Source: Rhizobium indicum
GTDB taxonomy: Bacteria; Pseudomonadota; Alphaproteobacteria; Rhizobiales; Rhizobiaceae
Direction: 5' to 3'
Assembly: GCF_005862305.2 (NCBI RefSeq)
Contig: NZ_CP054024.1
Span: forward strand, 124,001-188,000
DNA length: 64,000 nt
The translations under genes were made by a program, and so were the position numbers. The notes under the pieces were generated by a model. That model was not told where the DNA came from and made no database searches. It was given only the letters and a program-made list of their open reading frames with translations. Positions 17,764-27,883 of the stretch are shown in pieces; the first letter of the stretch is position 1; each line of letters opens with the position of its first letter.

Positions 17764-19386
17764 ATGAATTACACAACGGAAACGATGGTGATCGCGGTCG
17801 CGGCGTTTCTAGCGCTGCTAGTAGCCGCATTCGCGCGTGATCATCTCTTTGCGGTCCATATGGGCATAGTTTGCCTCTGCCTCGTTATGGGGGCTGTGCT
17901 GATGGTCAGGAAGGTCGACTTTTCGCCGGCAGGCCAACAGCGCAAAGTCGATAAGTCCGGCTATTTCGACGAGGTGATACGGTATGGCTTGATCGCCACG
18001 GTGTTTTGGGGCGTGGTTGGTTTTCTGGTTGGCGTGATCATCGCGCTGCAACTGGCCTTTCCTGACCTCAACATCGCCCCTTATCTCAATTTCGGGAGGC
18101 TGCGGCCCGTTCACACGTCGGCGGTCATCTTCGCCTTCGGCGGCAACGCGCTAATCATGACGTCGTTCTACGTGGTGCAACGCACCTGTCGCGCGCGTCT
18201 TTTCGGCGGCAACCTGGCCTGGTTCGTATTCTGGGGCTACCAGCTTTTTATCGTGCTGGCTGCGACCGGATACGTTCTTGGAATCACCCAGGCCCGTGAA
18301 TATGCCGAACCTGAGTGGTACGTCGACCTCTGGCTGACGATCGTTTGGGTCGCCTATCTCGCAGTGTATCTTGGGACGATCCTGAAGCGCAAAGAGCCGC
18401 ACATCTACGTGGCAAACTGGTTCTATCTTGCCTTCATCGTCACCATCGCCATGCTGCACGTAGTTAACAACCTGGCGGTTCCCGCGTCGTTCCTGGGCTC
18501 CAAAAGCTATTCTGTCTTCTCGGGCGTTCAGGACGCGCTGACCCAATGGTGGTACGGCCACAACGCCGTCGGCTTCTTCCTCACCGCCGGCTTCCTGGGC
18601 ATGATGTACTATTTCGTGCCGAAGCAGGCCAACCGACCCGTCTATTCATACCGCCTTTCGATCATCCACTTCTGGGCGCTGATCTTCATGTACATCTGGG
18701 CCGGTCCGCATCATCTGCATTACACGGCACTGCCCGACTGGGCCCAGACGCTCGGCATGGTTTTCTCGATCATGCTCTGGATGCCCTCCTGGGGCGGCAT
18801 GATCAACGGTCTCATGACCCTTTCGGGCGCCTGGGACAAAATTCGCACCGATCCAATCATCCGTATGATGATCGTCGCCATCGCCTTTTACGGGATGTCG
18901 ACCTTCGAAGGCCCGATGATGTCGGTGAAAACCGTCAATTCGCTCAGCCACTATACCGAATGGACGATCGGTCACGTGCATTCCGGCGCTCTCGGCTGGG
19001 TGGGAATGATCACCTTCGGGGCGATCTACTACCTGACGCCGAAACTATGGGGACGCGAGCGTCTCTACAGCCTGCGGATGGTCAACTGGCACTTCTGGCT
19101 CGCAACCCTCGGGATCGTCGTCTACGCCGCCGTGCTTTGGGTTGCCGGCATCCAGCAGGGGCTCATGTGGCGCGAGTACAATTCCCAGGGCTTCCTCGTC
19201 TACTCCTTCGCGGAGACGGTCGCGGCGATGTTCCCCTACTACGTGCTGCGCGCCGTCGGCGGAACGCTTTACCTGGCGGGCGGTCTCGTCATGGCCTGGA
19301 ACGTGTTCATGACGATCCGCGGCCATCTGCGCGACGAAGCTGCGATCCCAACCACTTTCGTGCCCCAAGCACAGCCTGCCGAATGA
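17764..19386 (+). CDS. fixN: cbb3-type cytochrome oxidase subunit I
   Basis: A 540-residue integral membrane catalytic subunit of the high-affinity cbb3 oxidase. Hydrophobic segments fill the protein. Histidine motifs for haem b and the haem b3/CuB site are visible ([60 protein letters not shown]). It reduces oxygen in bacteroids at nanomolar oxygen. The gene is first in fixNOQP, nine bases before fixO. Confidence 0.97.
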   Translation: MNYTTETMVIAVAAFLALLVAAFARDHLFAVHMGIVCLCLVMGAVLMVRKVDFSPAGQQRKVDKSGYFDEVIRYGLIATVFWGVVGFLVGVIIALQLAFPDLNIAPYLNFGRLRPVHTSAVIFAFGGNALIMTSFYVVQRTCRARLFGGNLAWFVFWGYQLFIVLAATGYVLGITQAREYAEPEWYVDLWLTIVWVAYLAVYLGTILKRKEPHIYVANWFYLAFIVTIAMLHVVNNLAVPASFLGSKSYSVFSGVQDALTQWWYGHNAVGFFLTAGFLGMMYYFVPKQANRPVYSYRLSIIHFWALIFMYIWAGPHHLHYTALPDWAQTLGMVFSIMLWMPSWGGMINGLMTLSGAWDKIRTDPIIRMMIVAIAFYGMSTFEGPMMSVKTVNSLSHYTEWTIGHVHSGALGWVGMITFGAIYYLTPKLWGRERLYSLRMVNWHFWLATLGIVVYAAVLWVAGIQQGLMWREYNSQGFLVYSFAETVAAMFPYYVLRAVGGTLYLAGGLVMAWNVFMTIRGHLRDEAAIPTTFVPQAQPAE

Positions 19387-19394
19387 GGTGAGAC

Positions 19395-20129
19395 ATGGCA
19401 TCGATACTCGATAAACATCAGATCCTCGAGAAGAACGCGACGCTTCTTCTCGTCGGCTCGCTGCTCGTCGTGAGCATCGGCGGCATCGTCGAAATCGCAC
19501 CGCTTTTCTACCTGCAGAACACGATCGAAAAGGTGGAAGGCATACGGCCGTATACGCCGCTCGAGCTGGCCGGACGAAACATCTACATCCGCGAGGGCTG
19601 CTACCTCTGCCATAGCCAGATGATCAGGCCGTTCCGCGACGAGGTCGAACGTTACGGCCATTACTCGCTCGCGGCCGAGTCGATGTACGACCATCCTTTC
19701 CAATGGGGATCCAAGCGAACCGGGCCGGATCTGGCCCGTGTCGGCGCGCGCTACTCCAACGAATGGCATGCCCAGCATCTCGCCGATCCTCGGGCAGTCG
19801 TGCCGGAGTCGATCATGCCGAGTTACGCCTTTCTCAAAGAACAGAGGGTGACGGTCAAGGACGTGGGAATGGACCTGAAGGCCAACGAGGACGTGGGCGT
19901 GCCTTATGACGACGACATGCTTGCGAACGCGGAGGCCGACATGAAGGCCCAAGCCGATCCGAACGCAGATACGACGGCCCTGCTTGCCCGCTATCCGAAG
20001 GCGAAGACCGGCGATTTCGACGGCGATCCTGCTGCGCTGACCGAAATGGATGCCTTGGTGTCCTACCTGCAGATGCTCGGAACGTTGGTCGATTTCTCGA
20101 CCTACGACGATGCGACCGGCTACCGATGA
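19395..20129 (+). CDS. fixO: cbb3 oxidase mono-haem cytochrome c subunit
   Basis: A 244-residue protein with one membrane anchor (about residues 17-37) and a single haem-binding [12 protein letters not shown]. It passes electrons to FixN. Length and position are normal for FixO/CcoO. Confidence 0.97.
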   Translation: MASILDKHQILEKNATLLLVGSLLVVSIGGIVEIAPLFYLQNTIEKVEGIRPYTPLELAGRNIYIREGCYLCHSQMIRPFRDEVERYGHYSLAAESMYDHPFQWGSKRTGPDLARVGARYSNEWHAQHLADPRAVVPESIMPSYAFLKEQRVTVKDVGMDLKANEDVGVPYDDDMLANAEADMKAQADPNADTTALLARYPKAKTGDFDGDPAALTEMDALVSYLQMLGTLVDFSTYDDATGYR

Positions 20130-20137
20130 GGTGATCC

Positions 20138-20290
20138 ATGGAAACCTACACTGCAATGAGACACTTCGCCGACAGCTGGGGCCTCCTGGCAATGACGGCA
20201 TTCTTCGTCGGCGCGGTTGTGTTCACCCTTCGCCCAGGCAGCAAGCAGACGGCGAAAGAGGCCGCCGATATTCCCTTGAAGGATGATTGA
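20138..20290 (+). CDS. fixQ: cbb3 oxidase small subunit
   Basis: A 50-residue protein beginning METYTAMRHFADSWG, with one transmembrane helix (LLAMTAFFVGAVVFTL) and a charged tail. This is the expected CcoQ/FixQ between fixO and fixP, 8 bases after fixO. It helps stabilise the oxidase complex. Confidence 0.93.
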   Translation: METYTAMRHFADSWGLLAMTAFFVGAVVFTLRPGSKQTAKEAADIPLKDD

Positions 20291-20291
20291 G

Positions 20292-21155
20292 ATGTCGGAA
20301 AAACACATCGATGAATTTAGCGGCGTCAAAACGACCGGACATGAATGGGACGGCATCCGCGAACTCAACAATCCGATGCCCCGCTGGTGGGTGTGGACCT
20401 TCTACGCCACCATTGTCTGGGCGTTGGGCTATGCGATCGCATATCCCGCGATCCCGATGACTACCGACGCCACGAAGGGTATGCTGGGCTTTTCCAGCCG
20501 CGCCGAGCTGCGGCAGAACCTGGATCAGGCCAAAGCATCGCAGACGGCGCTTCATGATCTGATCGCCGCCAAGACGGTGGACGAGATCGATTCCGATTCT
20601 GCTCTTCGCGAATTCGCGATCGCCGGCGGCGCATCTGCATTCAAGGTGAACTGCGCGCCATGCCATGGCTCGGGAGCAAGCGGCGGCCCGGGATTTCCGA
20701 ACCTCAACGACGACGATTGGCTGTGGGGCGGAGACCTGCATGCCATCCAGGCGACGATCGCGCATGGGATTCGCTTCGACGGGGATACGGACACTCATGC
20801 TTCCGAGATGCCGCCCTTTACCGATGTTCTGGATCCCCTCCAGACAAGACAGGTCGCGGCTTACGTCTGGGGACTGACCAATACACCGTCGGACCCCGGT
20901 CTCGCAGAGGCCGGAAAACAGGTCTTCCTCGATAACTGTGCCGCATGTCACGGCGACGACGCCAAAGGAAAGGCCGACATGGGCGCGCCGGATCTCGCCG
21001 ATGCGATCTGGCTGAAGGCACGCGGCGAGGATGCGATCATGCGCCAGGTAGCCGCTCCCAAACACGGCGTCATGCCTGCTTGGGCAGGGCTTCTCGGCGA
21101 CACGACGGTCAAGGAATTGACGATCTTCGTCCATTCGCTCGGCGGCGGAACCTAA
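20292..21155 (+). CDS. fixP: cbb3 oxidase di-haem cytochrome c subunit
   Basis: A 287-residue protein with an N-terminal membrane helix (WWVWTFYATIVWALGYAIAY) and two haem sites, CAPCHGSG and CAACHGDD. It accepts electrons from the bc1 complex. The ATG at 20292 gives the family-typical start MSEKHIDEFSGV; an ATG at 20283 overlapping fixQ is possible. Confidence 0.96.
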   Translation: MSEKHIDEFSGVKTTGHEWDGIRELNNPMPRWWVWTFYATIVWALGYAIAYPAIPMTTDATKGMLGFSSRAELRQNLDQAKASQTALHDLIAAKTVDEIDSDSALREFAIAGGASAFKVNCAPCHGSGASGGPGFPNLNDDDWLWGGDLHAIQATIAHGIRFDGDTDTHASEMPPFTDVLDPLQTRQVAAYVWGLTNTPSDPGLAEAGKQVFLDNCAACHGDDAKGKADMGAPDLADAIWLKARGEDAIMRQVAAPKHGVMPAWAGLLGDTTVKELTIFVHSLGGGT

Positions 21156-21165
21156 GGAGGATGCC

Positions 21166-21351
21166 ATGTCAGATCATGACCACAATCCAATCCTCGGCCT
21201 CTACGGCACGCCGCGCGCCGACATCCGATCACGTATATCGGAGCGCGCTGGGACGATGCCCCCATTATACGATCACGACGATCCGGCAAAGATCGGCAGT
21301 TCGATCGTCAGTTTGACCCGCCTCAAAAACCACCAGCAGACAAGCCGTTAA
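21166..21351 (+). CDS. Small hypothetical protein after fixP
   Basis: A 61-residue frame with a strong ribosome-binding site (AAGGAGG, 5-6 bases before the ATG), 10 bases after fixP on the same strand. It is hydrophilic and rich in charged residues and has no membrane segment or metal motif. I do not recognise it. It could be a real small protein co-transcribed with the oxidase or the remains of a longer gene. Confidence 0.5.
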   Translation: MSDHDHNPILGLYGTPRADIRSRISERAGTMPPLYDHDDPAKIGSSIVSLTRLKNHQQTSR

Positions 21352-21402
21352 CCGCAATTTTGTCGAGGACGTCCCAGCTGTGGTTGTTCCCCGCAGCTCA
21401 GG

Positions 21403-21426
21403 GCCACGCCTCTCCAGAGGCGTGGC
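21403..21426 (+). terminator. Hairpin, probable terminator after fixNOQP
   Basis: A perfect 10-base stem (GCCACGCCTC pairing with GAGGCGTGGC) with a 4-base loop, followed by only GTTT. It lies between the two fix operons. The weak T-tract leaves the type of terminator open. Confidence 0.6.
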
Positions 21427-21454
21427 GTTTCGCTTCGCGGGAAAGCCCTCGCTC

Positions 21455-21468
21455 TTGATCTGCATCAA
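21455..21468 (+). promoter_or_regulatory. FixK/FnrN anaerobox upstream of fixGHIS
   Basis: TTGATCTGCATCAA, a perfect TTGAT-N4-ATCAA palindrome 52 bases before fixG. It predicts co-regulation of fixGHIS with fixNOQP. Confidence 0.9.
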
Positions 21469-21519
21469 GGACGGATGCGCGGCAGATGGGACAACGGCAG
21501 GTGAAATCGGATAGGTCCT

Positions 21520-23088
21520 ATGAACCTCTACACTGCATCAGATCCCGAAAACATCAAAAGGCTCAGTGTCAAGCCGGTCAATGCCCGTCGCAATCGACAG
21601 CCTCTCTACGCACCTCGAAAGAAGGTTTTTCCCAGGCGTACAGAGGGACGTTTCCGTCGGTTCAAGTGGATCGTGATGCTGATCACCCTCGGCATCTACT
21701 ATCTCGCGCCATGGATTCGCTGGGATCGCGGTCCTTACGCGCCTGACCAGGCAATCCTCATCGACCTGTCTTCACGGCGCTTTTTCTTTTTCTTCATCGA
21801 AATCTGGCCCCAGGAATTTTATTATGTGGCGGGTCTCCTCGTCATGGCGGGGTTCGGCCTGTTTCTCGTCACTTCCGCGGTTGGCCGCGCATGGTGCGGT
21901 TACGTTTGTCCGCAGACCGTCTGGGTTGATCTCTTTCTCGTCGTCGAACGTGCGATCGAAGGCGATCGAAACGCGCGAATGAAGCTTGACGCTGGTCCCA
22001 TGAGCGTTGCCAAGCTCAGGAAGCGTGTGGTCAAACATTCGACCTGGCTGTTGATCGGCGTCGTCACGGGTGGAGCGTGGATCTTTTATTTTGCCGACGC
22101 GCCGAGCCTGCTTGTTTCCCTGTTCACCGGCCGCGCGCCTGCAGCCGCCTACACCACGGTCGCCATCCTTACTGCAACGACCTATGTGCTCGGCGGTCTG
22201 ATGCGAGAGCAGGTGTGCACCTACATGTGCCCGTGGCCACGTATCCAGGGTGCGATGCTCGACGAAAATTCTCTCGTCGTCACCTACAATGACTGGCGGG
22301 GCGAGCAGCGGTCGCGTTACCCGAAGAAAGCTCGAGCCAAGGGCCTGCTGGTCGGGGATTGCGTCGATTGCAATGCCTGCGTGGCGGTGTGTCCGATGGG
22401 GATCGATATTCGCGACGGGCAGCGGATGGAGTGCATCACATGCGCGCTCTGCATCGACGCCTGCGACGGCGTCATGGACAAGCGCGGGAAGCCTCGCGGC
22501 CTGATCGCCTACGCCACGCTGAGCGAATATTCGAGCAACATGTCGCTTGCCACGGACGAAGGACGAACGGCCGTCCAGCCGTCCAGGGTTCGAAACGATA
22601 ATGGAACTTTCGTTCCGGCGATCCGGTACTTCAACTGGCGTATCATCTTTCGTCCGAGAACCGTCCTTTACACAGTCGCCTGGGCGTCGGTCGGCATGGC
22701 CATGCTCGTCCATCTCGCCTTTCGGGAGCGCCTTGAACTCAACGTCGTTCACGACCGAAACCCCCAATATGTTCTGGAAAGCGACGGCTCTCTGCGGAAT
22801 GGCTACACGCTTCGTGTCCTGAACATGGTGCCGACGCCGAGGGATGTGAACATAAGCCTGGTCGGGCTGGAGGGGGCGACGATGCGCATTCCTGAGTTCG
22901 GCAAGGAAGACGCTCGCAGCTTTACAGTCCATGCCGAACCCGACGCGGCCACGACGCTCAAGGTCTTCGTTACGCGCAAGCCTACCGGAGCCGCGACCAA
23001 TGAATTTCTGTTCGTTATCGAAGATACCGATCATGCCGATCGGGCAACCTACCGCGCGGCGTTCAATGCACCGGGAGACATCAAATGA
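21520..23088 (+). CDS. fixG: cbb3 oxidase assembly ferredoxin-like membrane protein
   Basis: A 522-residue CcoG/FixG with several membrane segments and two [4Fe-4S] motifs (CVDCNACVAVCPMGIDIR and CITCALCIDACDGVMD). It is needed for copper handling and maturation of the cbb3 oxidase. FixH overlaps its end by four bases. Confidence 0.96.
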   Translation: MNLYTASDPENIKRLSVKPVNARRNRQPLYAPRKKVFPRRTEGRFRRFKWIVMLITLGIYYLAPWIRWDRGPYAPDQAILIDLSSRRFFFFFIEIWPQEFYYVAGLLVMAGFGLFLVTSAVGRAWCGYVCPQTVWVDLFLVVERAIEGDRNARMKLDAGPMSVAKLRKRVVKHSTWLLIGVVTGGAWIFYFADAPSLLVSLFTGRAPAAAYTTVAILTATTYVLGGLMREQVCTYMCPWPRIQGAMLDENSLVVTYNDWRGEQRSRYPKKARAKGLLVGDCVDCNACVAVCPMGIDIRDGQRMECITCALCIDACDGVMDKRGKPRGLIAYATLSEYSSNMSLATDEGRTAVQPSRVRNDNGTFVPAIRYFNWRIIFRPRTVLYTVAWASVGMAMLVHLAFRERLELNVVHDRNPQYVLESDGSLRNGYTLRVLNMVPTPRDVNISLVGLEGATMRIPEFGKEDARSFTVHAEPDAATTLKVFVTRKPTGAATNEFLFVIEDTDHADRATYRAAFNAPGDIK

Positions 23089-23570
23089 AGACCTCCGCTC
23101 AAGGTTTTACAGGCCTGCACATGCTGCTTTCGACCTCGGCATTCTTTTGCGTGGTGATCGCGGTAAACGTCACCATGGCCTTCTATGCCTCTTCCAGGTG
23201 GAGCGGTCTGGTCGTGGAAAACACCTATGTCGCCAGTCAGGAGTTCAACCGCAAAGCGGCGGCGATGAAGGCAATGGCCACTTCCGGCATCGAGGGCACC
23301 CTTTCCATAAAGGGGCACGAGATCCGCTACGACATTCACGACAAGAGCGGATCGCCTGCGATCGTCGACGACGTCGTTCTGAATTTCAAACGGCCCGTCG
23401 GAGACCACGAGGACTTCCACCTTACGCTCAGGAAGACAGCCGCGGGGCGGTTCGAAGCCGAGCATGGCCTAGCCGAAGGTGACTGGATCGTCGAGGCCAT
23501 CTCGCGAAACGGCGGCGTGGTCGTCATGCATGAGGCAAAACGCCTCGATACTGCGGAGTTAGGCCAATGA
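23085..23570 (+). CDS. fixH: cbb3 oxidase assembly protein FixH
   Basis: A 161-residue protein with one N-terminal membrane helix (about residues 12-33) and a periplasmic domain, as in FixH/CcoH. The start ATGA overlaps the fixG stop, and its own stop overlaps fixI. The family is required for stable cbb3 assembly. Confidence 0.93.
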   Translation: MKTSAQGFTGLHMLLSTSAFFCVVIAVNVTMAFYASSRWSGLVVENTYVASQEFNRKAAAMKAMATSGIEGTLSIKGHEIRYDIHDKSGSPAIVDDVVLNFKRPVGDHEDFHLTLRKTAAGRFEAEHGLAEGDWIVEAISRNGGVVVMHEAKRLDTAELGQ

Positions 23571-25852
23571 CCTGCTGTACCATGGACGCAGAAAGCGTGC
23601 TTGCCCTCAGCACGACATCATCCAGTGCCGAAGAGGTTCGCCTTTCCAGCCAGCCGCTCGGCGAGGGATTGCGTCAGCTGGACCTGAGTGTTCCCGACGT
23701 TCAGTGCGGCGGCTGCATTTCGACCATCGAAAGGGCGTTGTTGACGCTTCCCTTCGTCAAGACAGCGCGAGTCAATCTCACGGCTCGAAGGGTGACCTGC
23801 GTTTACCAGGAGGAGATCGAGACGCGTGCAACCGATCCTTCCAAGATCCTCGCAGCGATCAACTCGGCCGGATACCGCGCGCATCTCTTCACGCCCTCAG
23901 CTCCCGAGAAGGACAAGACCAGAAATCAGCTTTTTCTCGCGATCGGCGTTTCCGGTTTTGCGGCCGCCAACATCATGTTGCTCTCGGTATCGGTCTGGTC
24001 GGGCGCAGATGCCGCGACGCGCGACATGTTTCATTGGATCTCGGCGATGATAGCAGCGCCCGCGCTGGTTTATGCGGGGCGCTTCTTCTTCAAATCGGCC
24101 TGGAATGCGCTCCGGCACAGGCGCACCAACATGGACGTTCCGATCTCGCTCGCCGTGACGCTCTCCTATGCCGTTTCATTGTGGGAGACCGTCCATCACG
24201 GCGAGCATGCGTGGTTTGACGCTTCGGTCTCGCTGCTCTTCTTCCTGCTGATCGGCAGAACTCTCGATCATGTCATGCGGGAAAAGGCTCGGGCGGCGAT
24301 CAACGGACTCGCAAGACTGGCCCCGCGCGGAGCATTGCTGATCAATCCGGACGGGTCGCGACGCTACATTGCGGTAGAAGAGATCGCGGCGGGGGATGAA
24401 ATCTCGATAGCCGCAGGCGAACGGGTTCCCGTCGATGGCATAGTCGTCAGCGGAGAAAGCGACGTGGATCTCTCCATCGTCACCGGCGAAAGTAGCCCCG
24501 TCGCCGTTGCCATCAACAGCGAAGTGAGTTCCGGGGCGATGAATCTGACCGGCTCGCTCGTGTTGCGGGCAACGAGAATTGCCAAGAATTCGCTTCTCTC
24601 CGAGATCATCGGCCTGATGGAAGCCGCTGAGGGCGGAAGGGCTCGCTATCGCAGGATCGCCGATCGCGCTGCCGCACTCTATTCCCCGATCGTGCATCTG
24701 CTGGCACTGGTCTCTTTCCTTGCCTGGGGCATCCTGGGCGGAGACTGGAAACAGGCCATGCTGGTCGCCGTAGCGGTGCTGATCATCACCTGCCCGTGTG
24801 CATTGGGTCTTGCCGTGCCCGTGGTCCAGGTTGTCGCTGCGGGGGAGCTTTTCCGGAAGGGCATCATGGTGAAGGACGGTTCAGCACTCGAAAGACTGGC
24901 CGAGGCCGACACCGTGGCCTTTGACAAAACAGGCACCTTGACGATGGGCAGTCCGCGGCTTGTCGGAGTGGACACCATGGACGAGAGCGCCACTGCAATC
25001 GCCTGCGGATTGGCCGAGCATTCACGGCATCCTCTTTCTCGGGCTCTGGTGCGGGACGCCGAAACCGCCCCCATATCCTTCGACAGCGTCACGGAAATCC
25101 CCGGTGGCGGACTGAAGGCCAGGAACGGAGCGGATATCTATCGATTGGGCAACACGGCGTTTGCCGGCGGAACCAGCTTCGTACCCCGGACTGCCGATAG
25201 TCCGTACTCGGAAGTGGTCTTGTCGAAGAATGGCGTCGATCTTGCCCGCTTCTTCTTCGACGACACGCTTCGTCCGGGTGCGTGCGAGGCCATCGATCGG
25301 CTCGGTGCAGCCGGTCTTGAAACGCTGATCGTGTCCGGCGACAGGCAGACCGTCGTCGACAATACGGCGCATGCTCTGGGTATCGACAGGGCTTTTGGCT
25401 CTCTGACGCCGAAACAGAAGGTCGAGGAATGCCAGAGGCTGAATGGCCAAGGTCGTCGCGTGCTGATGGTTGGCGACGGTATCAACGACGCCCCGGCACT
25501 TGCCGCGGCGCATGTCTCGATGGCGCCGGCCACGGCCTCCGATATCGGCAGACAGGCCGCCGACTTCGTTTTCTTCAACGATCGGCTTGACGCTGTTCCG
25601 GAAGCGATCGCCGTTGCGCGAAGATCCTCCAGCCTCATCCGGCAGAACTTCGCTCTCGCCATCGGTTACAATGTTCTGGCGGTGCCGATCGCCATCGCCG
25701 GATTGGCGACGCCGCTCATAGCGGCGGTGGCAATGTCGACATCCTCGATCATCGTCGTGACGAACGCACTGCGGCTGAACGCTTTCGGCAAGCGTCGGGA
25801 TATGCAAATTCGAGGGGGGATCGGCAGGAGGGCGGAGGTCGAAGCCGCATGA
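23567..25852 (+). CDS. fixI: Copper-transporting P-type ATPase for oxidase assembly
   Basis: A 761-residue P1B ATPase. It has an N-terminal heavy-metal domain (QCGGCISTIE), actuator TGES, membrane CPC in TCPCALGLAVP, phosphorylation site DKTGTLTMG and hinge GDGINDAPALAAA. It supplies copper for the cbb3 oxidase. The gene is translationally coupled to fixH and fixS by four-base and three-base overlaps. Confidence 0.97.
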   Translation: MTCCTMDAESVLALSTTSSSAEEVRLSSQPLGEGLRQLDLSVPDVQCGGCISTIERALLTLPFVKTARVNLTARRVTCVYQEEIETRATDPSKILAAINSAGYRAHLFTPSAPEKDKTRNQLFLAIGVSGFAAANIMLLSVSVWSGADAATRDMFHWISAMIAAPALVYAGRFFFKSAWNALRHRRTNMDVPISLAVTLSYAVSLWETVHHGEHAWFDASVSLLFFLLIGRTLDHVMREKARAAINGLARLAPRGALLINPDGSRRYIAVEEIAAGDEISIAAGERVPVDGIVVSGESDVDLSIVTGESSPVAVAINSEVSSGAMNLTGSLVLRATRIAKNSLLSEIIGLMEAAEGGRARYRRIADRAAALYSPIVHLLALVSFLAWGILGGDWKQAMLVAVAVLIITCPCALGLAVPVVQVVAAGELFRKGIMVKDGSALERLAEADTVAFDKTGTLTMGSPRLVGVDTMDESATAIACGLAEHSRHPLSRALVRDAETAPISFDSVTEIPGGGLKARNGADIYRLGNTAFAGGTSFVPRTADSPYSEVVLSKNGVDLARFFFDDTLRPGACEAIDRLGAAGLETLIVSGDRQTVVDNTAHALGIDRAFGSLTPKQKVEECQRLNGQGRRVLMVGDGINDAPALAAAHVSMAPATASDIGRQAADFVFFNDRLDAVPEAIAVARRSSSLIRQNFALAIGYNVLAVPIAIAGLATPLIAAVAMSTSSIIVVTNALRLNAFGKRRDMQIRGGIGRRAEVEAA

Positions 25853-26007
25853 ACATGCTGATCTATCTCATACCGATCGCGCTGCTGATGGGAGGAATGG
25901 GACTCCTGGCATTCCTTTGGTCGCTGAAGAGCGGCCAGTATGACGACCTTCAAGGCGCCGCCTGGCGAATCCTCGCCGAGGACGAAACCGATCAACGAAA
26001 ACCCTAA
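25849..26007 (+). CDS. fixS: cbb3 oxidase maturation protein FixS
   Basis: A 52-residue protein with one helix (LIYLIPIALLMGGMGLLAFLW) followed by SGQYDDLQGAAWRIL, the typical CcoS/FixS pattern. Its ATG overlaps the fixI stop (ATGA). It is the last gene of fixGHIS. Confidence 0.93.
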   Translation: MNMLIYLIPIALLMGGMGLLAFLWSLKSGQYDDLQGAAWRILAEDETDQRKP

Positions 26008-26071
26008 CCACACACTGGGTCCAAACACGAAAGGAATATGGACAGTCGCGACAATCTGTACCGTCGTCGTT

Positions 26072-26188
26072 TGTCGGCTTCGCGACAAATGCCCTTTCGC
26101 AACCAAGTTCACTGTTCGCCATAAATCACTGAAACTTAAGCATATTCTTTTTCGGAATCCAGTCGATGGTTTGGCACGCTTCTTGAAA
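26072..26188 (+). promoter_or_regulatory. NifA site and sigma-54-like promoter of rpoN2
   Basis: TGT-CGGCTTCGCG-ACA (26072-26087) is a perfect NifA site. TTGGCACGCTTCTTGAAA (26171-26188) has a perfect -24 element; the -12 has GA where GC is usual. The spacing of about 85 bases is normal. This makes rpoN2 self-reinforcing: NifA plus sigma-54 would raise sigma-54 in the nodule. Confidence 0.82.
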
Positions 26189-26326
26189 GCTATTACGCGC
26201 CGAGGCGCCAAAGTTGCCTCAAGTGGTTCATGATGCCAAGCACGTGCCAATTTCACGTGAAGGCATCGATCGCCGTATCCCGAGGTCATGATCAGGTTGG
26301 TCCCACGAATTAAGTGGAATTTTATC

Positions 26327-27883
26327 ATGAAACTGTCCGCCAATCTCTTACAGCGCCAGACCCAGTCCCCGGTGATGACAGCGCGACTGAGGCAATCCAT
26401 CCAGTTGCTGCAGATGACGCACTTCGAAGTCAACCAGTTCATCGCTCAAGAAGTGGAACAGAACCCGCTACTCGAATTTCCGTACAACGATGATGAGGCG
26501 GGCGGCGAAGCCGAAGATGGAGAATATGCTCATCAGCCGGAGGATGCCGGGTCGGACGACGGCTATGACAACCGCACCGAGGCGCTCTCCAGCGACTGGT
26601 ATGACAATGGTGGCAGCGCCAGTACGAGCCGGCTGAACGACGAACTCGACGCCAATTACACCAATGTCTTTCCCGATGACGGTGCCCCGCAGCGCCTCGA
26701 TGCGCCGGAACTGGTCAGCCAGTGGAAGTCGATGCCGGGCAGTGGCGAGGGCGCCGACTACGATCTCGACGATTTCGTCGCCGGCCAGGTGTCGTTGCGC
26801 GATCATCTCGCCCAGCAGATCCCCTTCGTCCTGCCTGAAATGGCCGACCGGCTGATCGCGCAGAATTTTGTCGACCAGCTCGACGACTGCGGTTATCTGC
26901 AGGCCGATATCGTCGAGGCGGGCGAGAGGCTGGGCACGAGCCTCGCACAGGCCGAGCGCGTGCTCGCCACCCTGCAGAGCCTCGATCCGCCGGGTGTTTT
27001 CGCCCGCTGCCTCGCCGAATGCCTGGCGATCCAGCTCAAGCAGAAGGATCGATACGACCCCGCCATGCAGGCTCTGGTCGAAAACCTCGAACTGCTGGCC
27101 CGGCGTGATTTTGCCACGCTGAAGCGGCTTTGCGGCGTCGACGAGGAAGATCTTCTCGACATGCTCGGCGAGATCCGTCAGCTCAATCCGAAGCCTGGCA
27201 GCGGCTTCGAGGCAGGTGTTTCCGAAGCGATCATGCCCGATGTGGTCGTCAGAGCCTCTTCGGACGGCGGCTGGCTGGTCGAGCTCAATCCGGATATGCT
27301 GCCGCGCGTGCTGGTCAACCAGTCCTATTTTTCTCGCGTGACCAAGACCAAGGATGCAGAGGTTCAGGCCTTCCTCTCTAATTGCATGCAGACCGCCAAC
27401 TGGCTGACGCGCAGCCTCGATCAGCGGGCAAATACCATCATGAAGGTGGCAAGTGAAATCGTCCGCCAGCAGGACGCCTTCTTACAGCACGGCGTCGATC
27501 ACCTGCGCCCGCTGAACTTGAAAACGGTCGCCGAAGCGATCGAGATGCATGAATCCACCGTCAGCCGCGTCACGTCGAACAAATATATGCTGACGCCGCG
27601 CGGTCTCTTCGAACTCAAATATTTCTTCACCGTCTCGATCAGCGCCGTCGCCGGCGGCGACAGCCATTCGGCCGAGGCCGTGCGTCACAAGATCCGCGCG
27701 CTGATCCTGCAGGAGAGCCCGGAGGCGGTGCTTTCCGACGACGATATCGTCGACATGCTGAAGAAGGGCGGCGTCGATCTCGCCCGCCGCACCGTTGCGA
27801 AATACAGGGAGGCAATGAACATCGCCTCTTCGGTCCAGCGCCGCCGCGAGAAGCGGGCACTCGCCAAGGTCGCAGGCTTCTGA
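26327..27883 (+). CDS. rpoN2: RNA polymerase sigma-54 factor, second copy
   Basis: A 518-residue sigma-54. Region I is glutamine/leucine-rich (LLQRQTQSPVMTARLRQSIQLLQM), followed by an acidic region II and a C-terminal helix-turn-helix. The RpoN box ARRTVAKYRE lies near the end. The ATG at 26327 gives the normal family start; an upstream ATG at 26288 would add 13 residues. It would direct RNA polymerase to the nif, mos and other -24/-12 promoters in this window. The gene directly follows its NifA promoter, with no prxS between as in Rhizobium etli. Confidence 0.96.
   Translation: MKLSANLLQRQTQSPVMTARLRQSIQLLQMTHFEVNQFIAQEVEQNPLLEFPYNDDEAGGEAEDGEYAHQPEDAGSDDGYDNRTEALSSDWYDNGGSASTSRLNDELDANYTNVFPDDGAPQRLDAPELVSQWKSMPGSGEGADYDLDDFVAGQVSLRDHLAQQIPFVLPEMADRLIAQNFVDQLDDCGYLQADIVEAGERLGTSLAQAERVLATLQSLDPPGVFARCLAECLAIQLKQKDRYDPAMQALVENLELLARRDFATLKRLCGVDEEDLLDMLGEIRQLNPKPGSGFEAGVSEAIMPDVVVRASSDGGWLVELNPDMLPRVLVNQSYFSRVTKTKDAEVQAFLSNCMQTANWLTRSLDQRANTIMKVASEIVRQQDAFLQHGVDHLRPLNLKTVAEAIEMHESTVSRVTSNKYMLTPRGLFELKYFFTVSISAVAGGDSHSAEAVRHKIRALILQESPEAVLSDDDIVDMLKKGGVDLARRTVAKYREAMNIASSVQRRREKRALAKVAGF

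Noticed and set aside
18546..19391. 281-codon arginine/histidine-rich frame inside fixN
   Set aside because: Out-of-frame shadow of fixN.
21520..23034. 420-codon minus-strand frame opposite fixG
   Set aside because: Antisense shadow of a GC-rich gene.
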